DNA from: a virus
Length of the DNA: 41,196 bases
Reading direction: 5' to 3' (one strand)
Virus record (IMG/VR): IMGVR_UViG_3300005577_000015
Coordinates: 1 to 41,196 of that record
Shown: piece by piece, positions 36,510 to 41,196 of the stretch
Position numbering within the stretch: the stretch's first letter is position 1
How the letters are laid out: every line of letters begins with the position of its first letter
Program-made: the position numbers and the translations under genes
Notes under the pieces: model-generated
Seen by the model: only the letters and a program-made list of their open reading frames with translations
Database searches by the model: none
What the model was told of the DNA's origin: nothing

Positions 36510-37658
36510 TCACCGGCGCATCCCCTGTTGCCAGGCCGCGGCACAGGCGCGCGTCGGATCGTCCATCCGCAAGCCGCGCTGCCCGAAGGCGTTGTGAAAG
36601 ACGGCGCCGCCGCACTCGGCCGCGTAGTGCTGGGCAAACCGGCGCGCCATCGGGGGATCTTCAAACCCGCGCGATCCGTGCGTGCCCATTTTGGGCGGCT
36701 CGTCGATGATCAGCGGCCCCGTGAGGCCGTTGGTCTCGTGGATGAACACGGGCGACGCCACGGTATCCATGAGGGACGCCCAGAGATCGCGCCGCGGGTG
36801 ATACTCCGCGACGCGGCCGTAGGGGCGGTACGGCGCGTGCTCGTTGTCGCCGACACTCAGATCGCTGCCCCGACTCCAGATCATCCCGGGATCGGCGAGC
36901 TCGCCGGGATTGAAGCCATTCTTGCGCCACTCGTTCCCGCCGCTCAGGATCGTCACGCTCCCGCGCAACCGATCGGCCACGTCGCGCCAGTGCTGCTGGC
37001 GGCGTGCGAGGTCGGGCATCACGTCTTGCGCGTCGACGAACACCGTCGCGAGCAATGTGATGCCGTTGGCGTTCAGCGTGGCGACGAAGGGCCGGAGTCG
37101 ATCGTAGTAGTCCGGTTCGGACGGCTGCAGGTCCATCACCTGATTCTGCGCTTTCGATCCCATCAGGAAGACGCGCCACAGATCGAAGCCGAGCGTGTGT
37201 GATTCTTCGACGAAGGGGACGAGCGCCGCGGCGCCGCCGTCGAGGAACTGCCGATAGGCCATGAACATGTCGCAGCCGTTCAGCACCCGTCGCGCGCCGG
37301 TCTCATCGACAAAGTCCCGCCCGCTGATCCGCAGCGGCACGAGCGGCGCGACGGGCGGATCGCCGTCGATCGTCAGCGTCACGCCGACCCGGCCGATCGT
37401 CGCGGGCTCCGTCGTCAGCGTGAGCTGTTCCCAGGCGCCGATCGCGCCCGCGTCCCGTGATTCAAACTGCCCGGCGGGCGTGATACAGAGCTGCCGGTTG
37501 GCCTCGAGGAAGAGGACATCCACCCAGCCGTCCGCGTGCGCGGTGATCCGCACCGCTTCCCAGGCCCCGACCACGTCGCGGTTCGTGTAGACCGCGTGCA
37601 GCGGATCGTGCGGGTCGATGCCGATCGCCTGGCCGTGCCAGCGGAGGCCGAGGCTCAC
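36510..37658 (-). CDS. GH-A clan-like glycosidase with N-terminal beta domain (382 aa)
   Basis: GTG 37658 overlaps the previous TGA. Residues 1-100 look like a beta-trefoil or fascin-like binding domain (GAWEAVRITAHADGWVDVLF). Residues 110-380 fit a TIM barrel. Asn242-Glu243 in SGGNEWRKNGFNP would be the acid/base pair, as in GH-A enzymes, and Glu308 in PVFIHETNGLTG the nucleophile. The fold and motif reading is mine, without a family search. Near holin-like genes, it may act as an endolysin or a capsule depolymerase. Confidence 0.72.
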   Translation of the reverse strand: MSLGLRWHGQAIGIDPHDPLHAVYTNRDVVGAWEAVRITAHADGWVDVLFLEANRQLCITPAGQFESRDAGAIGAWEQLTLTTEPATIGRVGVTLTIDGDPPVAPLVPLRISGRDFVDETGARRVLNGCDMFMAYRQFLDGGAAALVPFVEESHTLGFDLWRVFLMGSKAQNQVMDLQPSEPDYYDRLRPFVATLNANGITLLATVFVDAQDVMPDLARRQQHWRDVADRLRGSVTILSGGNEWRKNGFNPGELADPGMIWSRGSDLSVGDNEHAPYRPYGRVAEYHPRRDLWASLMDTVASPVFIHETNGLTGPLIIDEPPKMGTHGSRGFEDPPMARRFAQHYAAECGGAVFHNAFGQRGLRMDDPTRACAAAWQQGMRR

Positions 37659-37819
37659 AGCCGCCCGCTGTGCGGGATCACGCCGAGCACGTAGAGAATC
37701 AGTAGCACGATCAGGATCAGGCCGATCCCGCCGCCGCCCCAGTACGGCCCGCGGTCGCCGCCGTAGTAGAAGCCGCCGCCGCCGAAGACGAGCAGGAGGA
37801 CGATCAGGAGGATCAGCAT
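37655..37819 (-). CDS. Small two-span membrane protein (54 aa), holin candidate
   Basis: ATG 37819, and the stop is GTGA-coupled to the glycosidase-like gene. Two hydrophobic helices (ILLIVLLLVF and GLILIVLLILYVLGVI) enclose a Gly/Tyr/Trp-rich loop (GGGGFYYGGDRGPYWGGGG). This is the pattern of short DUF3309-like membrane proteins. In a phage, directly before a possible lysin, a pinholin or holin role is plausible; it is not shown. Confidence 0.68.
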   Translation of the reverse strand: MLILLIVLLLVFGGGGFYYGGDRGPYWGGGGIGLILIVLLILYVLGVIPHSGRL

Positions 37820-37835
37820 GGCGCAGGCTCCAGGG

Positions 37836-38273
37836 TTAGCGGGTCTCGCCCGTGACCGGGCCGACGCCGCCGGTGCGTTGATGATTGGTACGCCCGAAGT
37901 AAAACCCGGTCACGAGATTCGCGACGCCGAAGAGAAACACGACCGCCGCGAGTTGAATGTCGGCCGTGCCGAGCACCCGCCCGCCGACCGCCAGACTGAT
38001 CCCGACGGTCAGCGCCGAGCCAATCACCCACAAGGCGATCTGCCGCTGCGTCGACTCCCACATCAGATTGACGGCGCGCTGCCCGGCGGTGACCCGATCC
38101 TGTTCTTCGGTCGTGCGCGGCGCGATGGTGCGCAGGGCGAGCCGTTCGCCGGCCGTCTGCCGATCCTGTTCGGCGGTGGTATTCGGCAGGGCGTCGACCT
38201 CGCCGAACGGCTGCGCGATCACCACGGGCAGCGGATCCGGACTGGTGACGATCACCGGGATCGGCTCGGTCAC
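37836..38273 (-). CDS. Membrane protein with two C-terminal spans (145 aa), holin-like
   Basis: A soluble acidic half with repeats (AEQDRQTAGERLALRTIAPR, then EEQDRVTAGQRAVNL) precedes two helices, IALWVIGSALTVGISLAVGG and LAAVVFLFGVANLVTGFYFG. The end is short and polar. The layout fits a holin, which would make a second one here. ATGA-like coupling links it with the next upstream gene. The repeated E-Q-D-R-x-T-A-G unit is unusual. Confidence 0.7.
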   Translation of the reverse strand: MTEPIPVIVTSPDPLPVVIAQPFGEVDALPNTTAEQDRQTAGERLALRTIAPRTTEEQDRVTAGQRAVNLMWESTQRQIALWVIGSALTVGISLAVGGRVLGTADIQLAAVVFLFGVANLVTGFYFGRTNHQRTGGVGPVTGETR

Positions 38274-38599
38274 GGCGCCACGGCTTTCTCCTGCTTCACA
38301 TAGGCCAGCTGGCTCAGATCGATCGTGTAGCCGGGGACCTGCAGATCCTTCACGAGGGCTTCGAGCTCGAGCTGGGCGTTGCGGTAGATCAAGACGCGGA
38401 GCTGGAGCGCGGTGCGTTGCTCGGGCGTCAACGACGGCACGACGGACGACGACGTGGAGGCGCGATCGTCACCGTGTGACGCACGCGGCGATGGTGACCT
38501 CGCGCCGGCGATCGCGGCCGTCCGGGCGTGCACGTCGAACCCAAAGATCACGACGGCGACCGCGAGCGCCCACCCGAGCCAGGCCGAGCGCGCGCTCAC
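38270..38599 (-). CDS. Membrane-anchored helical protein, inner-spanin candidate (109 aa)
   Basis: The start codon at 38599 is GTG. An N-terminal span (WLGWALAVAVVIFGFDVHA) acts as anchor. A Ser/Ala/Arg linker follows, then a periplasmic helix (LTPEQRTALQLRVLIYRNAQ, then LELEALVKDL). N-terminal anchor plus helix is how i-spanins look. It lies among exported and holin-like genes. No outer-spanin partner is clear, so this stays a candidate. Confidence 0.65.
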   Translation of the reverse strand: MSARSAWLGWALAVAVVIFGFDVHARTAAIAGARSPSPRASHGDDRASTSSSVVPSLTPEQRTALQLRVLIYRNAQLELEALVKDLQVPGYTIDLSQLAYVKQEKAVAP

Positions 38600-38943
38600 G
38601 GGACCGACCCCGCGACCGTGCCGACGATCCGCCCATCCGCGATCAGCCGATCGAAGAGGCGTTGATTGAGACTGCGCGTACTCAGGTTCACCTTGTTGAG
38701 TTGCGTGAGCAGCGTCAACGCCGTGGCGCCTTCGTAGACCTGATCGGTGTACTTCCCGTCGTCGCCTTTCAGCGTGACGACGATCTGCGGCGTCGGCTCG
38801 TATTTCAAGAGCAGGCTACTGACCGTGTAGCCGACGACTTGCGCGGGTTGCGGGACCGGCGTCGTGAGGGTGATCCGTTCTTGCGCGGCGGCCCCGGCAA
38901 AGAGCGCACACGCAACGGCGAGCGCGAGCAAGGTGTGTTTCAT
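38596..38943 (-). CDS. Exported protein (115 aa)
   Basis: Residues 1-20 (KHTLLALAVACALFAGAAAQ) are a clean signal peptide. The mature domain is small and beta-rich: VVGYTVSSLLLKYEPTPQIV, then VTLKGDDGKYTDQVYEGATA and a helix LLTQLNKVNLSTRSLNQRLF. Similar short domains appear, as I recall, in other phage fibre cassettes of unknown role. It is coupled to the next gene downstream. Confidence 0.7.
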   Translation of the reverse strand: MKHTLLALAVACALFAGAAAQERITLTTPVPQPAQVVGYTVSSLLLKYEPTPQIVVTLKGDDGKYTDQVYEGATALTLLTQLNKVNLSTRSLNQRLFDRLIADGRIVGTVAGSVP

Positions 38944-38945
38944 GG

Positions 38946-40211
38946 TTAGAATCCCCGACAGATCACCGAAATCAGCGACCCCACGCCCCAGCCCCCGCTC
39001 GGCACGGTCACCGTGACGCCCCCCGTGGTCGGCGTCACGGTGAGATTGCCCGAATCGTAGGAGTTACTCGCAATGCAGGCGGGGACGTTCGCGAACGTGG
39101 CATTGAACGCGACGAGGCCCGTCGTCGGCGAGCCGGTCCCCACCGTCACCACAAACGCGAAGGCTTTCCCCGCGATACTCGGCGAGCCGCCAAACCCGCT
39201 CGTGATCGTTGGCGTCGCGACGGCATCGGTGATGTTGCCCGCCGACCCCAACGACCAACTGCCGGCGGCGAGGATCTGCGCGCGCAAGGTCTGATTCGTG
39301 TACAGCCGGATCGGCCCCGAGGCGTCCGCGGTCACCAGGGACAGCCCGCCGACCCCGTCGGCATAGAGCGTCCCACTGGCCGCGATGTCCCACGTCCCGG
39401 TCGTGTAGCCCTGCGACTGATTGAAGAGCGACACGCGGCTCGAGCCCGCCGTCAAGCGGTACTCCGATCCGCTGGTGCCGTTACTCGTCGAGTTGGCGAC
39501 ACTCAGGACTTGAAACCCGGTCCCGGCCGTACTCAGGGCATAGGTGCCAAAGGTCACCGCCGCGGCGGCGGTGATCCGGCCTTGCTGATCGATCGTGACG
39601 GAGGCCGGGCCACTCAGCCCATATTGCGCGGGCGTCACGGCCGTGTTGTTCAAGCTGATCGTGGTCGCCGCCGCGTTCCCGGTCACGACCGAGGATGTGA
39701 TGCCCGTGCCACTCGCGACGGTCGCGACAAAGTTGCCCGTGATCCCCGTCGTCGGGATCCCGGTCAGGCCCGCCCCGGTGCCGCTGAACGTGCCGCCGCC
39801 AAAGGCCGACGCCGAGAGCGTGCCCGCCATCGTGATCGTGCTGACCCCATTGAACGTCAGGAGGGAATTGCCGATCGAGGTCGCCCCCGTGAACATCCCG
39901 ATCGTATTGAGCGTGCCCGAGACGCTCGCCCCGGTCGCGAGCAGCGCGCCGTTCCAATAGAGCCCGCCGCTGATGTTGTAGAGCTTCTCCGTCGTCACGC
40001 TCGGCGCGGCGGCCGTCGGCAAGGTGATCGTCTGGATCTTGGCGCCGCTATTGGCCGCCGGGACCGCCGACGTCGTCGGACAGCCGACACAGAGCGAGCT
40101 CGCGGAACTATCGGTGCTTTTGATCGTCGTGCCGGTGATCGGCGCGGGCTGCGCGGACGCGCGCGCCGGGACGAGCGCGAGCGCGAGCGCCAGACTGCAC
40201 AGGGTTTTCAT
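38946..40211 (-). CDS. Fibre-like beta-helix protein with a signal peptide (421 aa)
   Basis: ATG 40211 overlaps the previous stop. A Sec-like signal (KTLCSLALALALVPARASA) leads into Thr/Ser/Gly-rich sequence with repeated beta strands: SVTTEKLYNISGGLYWNGA, then FTGATSIGNSLLTFNGVSTI and GNAAATTISLNNTAVTPAQY. This is typical of fibre and adhesin stalks. It ends with a small globular part carrying two Cys. A tail fibre with a signal peptide would be odd; see the matching finding. Confidence 0.75.
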   Translation of the reverse strand: MKTLCSLALALALVPARASAQPAPITGTTIKSTDSSASSLCVGCPTTSAVPAANSGAKIQTITLPTAAAPSVTTEKLYNISGGLYWNGALLATGASVSGTLNTIGMFTGATSIGNSLLTFNGVSTITMAGTLSASAFGGGTFSGTGAGLTGIPTTGITGNFVATVASGTGITSSVVTGNAAATTISLNNTAVTPAQYGLSGPASVTIDQQGRITAAAAVTFGTYALSTAGTGFQVLSVANSTSNGTSGSEYRLTAGSSRVSLFNQSQGYTTGTWDIAASGTLYADGVGGLSLVTADASGPIRLYTNQTLRAQILAAGSWSLGSAGNITDAVATPTITSGFGGSPSIAGKAFAFVVTVGTGSPTTGLVAFNATFANVPACIASNSYDSGNLTVTPTTGGVTVTVPSGGWGVGSLISVICRGF

Positions 40212-40894
40212 CACGCGGTCCTCACCAGCTTGGCGCCCCACGCATACCCGGTATTCGCGGACACCTTCGTCTTGATCCCGTAGTTCTTACTGACGCCCGC
40301 CGCGCCAAACGTGATCGCCGTCGACGTCGCGACGGCCCCCGTGAGACTCGTGATCGTCGCCGTGGCAATCGGCGTATCCGGCGCCCCATCCGAGAGATTC
40401 ACCAGGGCGACGGTCAACGTGCCGCTCGTCACCATCAACCCGGTGACTTGCAGCACATACGTCCCCAGCAGGTTCGCCGAGTCCACCGGATAGACCGCCG
40501 TCCCCGGGTGCAGGAAGTCGAACGTCGCGCCGCTGGGATAGCTCGTCACGCTGATCGGCGACGATCCGAACCCGCCGAACTCGAAGACACTCCCCAAGCC
40601 CGCCGATCCCGCGCCGACCGCCGCGACGACGTCTTGCGTGCCGCCCGGGATCGCGACGCCCGCCGCGTTTTTGACGATGAACTTGTAGGTGAAGGCCGGG
40701 TCGAGATAGATCACCGCGCGGCCTTCCGAGTCGAGCTGGACCGGCCAACTGTTCTGCGTGCCGGTGCTGTTCGAGTAGGTCGTCGCCGGCGTGGCCGTGC
40801 CGGCCAGATAGACGGAGACGGTGCCGAGCGCCAGCGCGACGCCGGTCCCATCGAGTGATTGCCAGAAGACATACGGCGCGAGGGTGTAGCTCAT
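40211..40894 (-). CDS. Tail fibre/spike N-terminal-type protein (227 aa)
   Basis: ATG 40894 overlaps the previous stop as ATGA. The start SYTLAPYVFWQSLDGTGVAL, followed by VSVYLAGTATPATTYSNSTG and PVQLDSEGRAVIYLDPAFTY, is the well known head- or tail-binding domain of podovirus-like fibres. A jelly-roll-like part follows (TYVLQVTGLMVTSGTLTVAL). It is short, so the receptor part may be on the next gene. It attaches to the tail and probably carries the next gene's product. Confidence 0.82.
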   Translation of the reverse strand: MSYTLAPYVFWQSLDGTGVALALGTVSVYLAGTATPATTYSNSTGTQNSWPVQLDSEGRAVIYLDPAFTYKFIVKNAAGVAIPGGTQDVVAAVGAGSAGLGSVFEFGGFGSSPISVTSYPSGATFDFLHPGTAVYPVDSANLLGTYVLQVTGLMVTSGTLTVALVNLSDGAPDTPIATATITSLTGAVATSTAITFGAAGVSKNYGIKTKVSANTGYAWGAKLVRTA

Positions 40895-41196
40895 TCGGTC
40901 CACCGTCCGGAACTGTTGCGACTGGCGACCCGCGCCTTGACGACCGCATCCTTGGGTCCGCCTAACCGCGCGGCTAAATCTTCCACGGCCGACGTCGGCG
41001 TGCGCCGCGCGATCACCCGCGCGACGGCGTCCTCGGCCGGCACGCCCCGCCGCATGTACTCCATCGCGTTGGTCGCTTCCCCGCGCAAGGGCGTCTCCCC
41101 CACTTTCGTGAAGGTGTCCTTGACTTCGGCGAGGACCTTCGACGGATTGAACTGCAGCACGCGCTCGGCGGCGGCTTGCGCAGGCGTCACGGCGAC
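40891..41196 (-). CDS. Virion-associated protein, 3' part (continuation of the gene at 1-1054)
   Basis: This is the C-terminal portion of the 419-aa protein that starts at 1054; bases 41097-41196 repeat 1-100. Residues reading TPAQAAAERVLQFNPSKVLA then EVKDTFTKVGETPLRGEATN and RRGVPAEDAVARVIARR are helical and end SGRWTE. Its stop overlaps the fibre start as ATGA. Read alone in this window, it would look like a complete 99-aa gene from a false start. Confidence 0.85.
   Translation of the reverse strand, partial: VAVTPAQAAAERVLQFNPSKVLAEVKDTFTKVGETPLRGEATNAMEYMRRGVPAEDAVARVIARRTPTSAVEDLAARLGGPKDAVVKARVASRNSSGRWTE
41097..41196. repeat. Terminal direct repeat, right copy
   Basis: It is identical to bases 1-100 and marks the overlap of a circular assembly. 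A reader mapping genes around the circle should drop one copy. Confidence 0.95.

Overview
The window is the complete genome of a temperate, P22-like tailed bacteriophage, written as a linear string cut at an arbitrary point. Bases 1-100 are repeated exactly at 41097-41196, and one gene runs through the junction in frame, so the molecule closes into a circle of 41,096 bp. The sequence is GC-rich and densely packed. Almost every gene overlaps the next by ATGA, GTGA, TAATG or TGATG, so translation is heavily coupled. The host cannot be named from the sequence. It must carry a tRNA-Asp(GTC) whose 3' half matches 32163-32212, and the many Sec signal peptides and a lipobox protein suggest a high-GC bacterium with a periplasm (inference).

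Late operon, minus strand, from 22539 down to 1, through the junction, and on from 41096 to 36039. It begins with two small genes, then terS (which seems to start at CTG) and terL. Next come a small DNA-binding protein, a P22-type portal, several minor virion proteins, scaffold, a P22-type coat protein and more small virion proteins. Then follow a gp4-like tail adaptor, a gp10-like DNA-stabilisation protein, a GNAT acetyltransferase, a 2OG-Fe(II) oxygenase-like protein and three probable ejection proteins. Beyond the junction lie fibre proteins, exported small proteins, holin and spanin candidates, and a glycosidase-like protein that may serve in lysis or polysaccharide degradation.

Plus-strand accessory block, 22690-25517. 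It holds an excisionase-type HTH protein, small unknown genes, an exported fibronectin-III protein and a cold-shock domain protein.

Left early operon, minus strand, from the promoter at about 30399 down to 25678. It encodes a Cro-like repressor, a zinc-ribbon protein, small HTH and membrane proteins, a lambda-O-like replication initiator with three palindromic iterons inside its gene (probable origin), a cysteine-rich zinc protein and unknowns.

Integration and immunity, 30356-33402. A divergent HTH gene and a small gene precede a tyrosine integrase, then an attP made of half of a tRNA-Asp flanked by repeated GGTAAC sites. An exported protein and a second XRE repressor follow. The repressor gene and the right early promoter carry the same 17-bp palindrome in the same position between -35 and -10, which looks like a compact autoregulated switch.

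Right early operon, plus strand, 33403-36026. It has two small genes, an ERF single-strand annealing protein, a YqaJ/lambda-exo type exonuclease, an HNH nuclease and a lipoprotein. Together they form a recombination module probably used in replication and genome circularisation. No DNA polymerase, methyltransferase, CRISPR array, complete tRNA or rRNA was seen.
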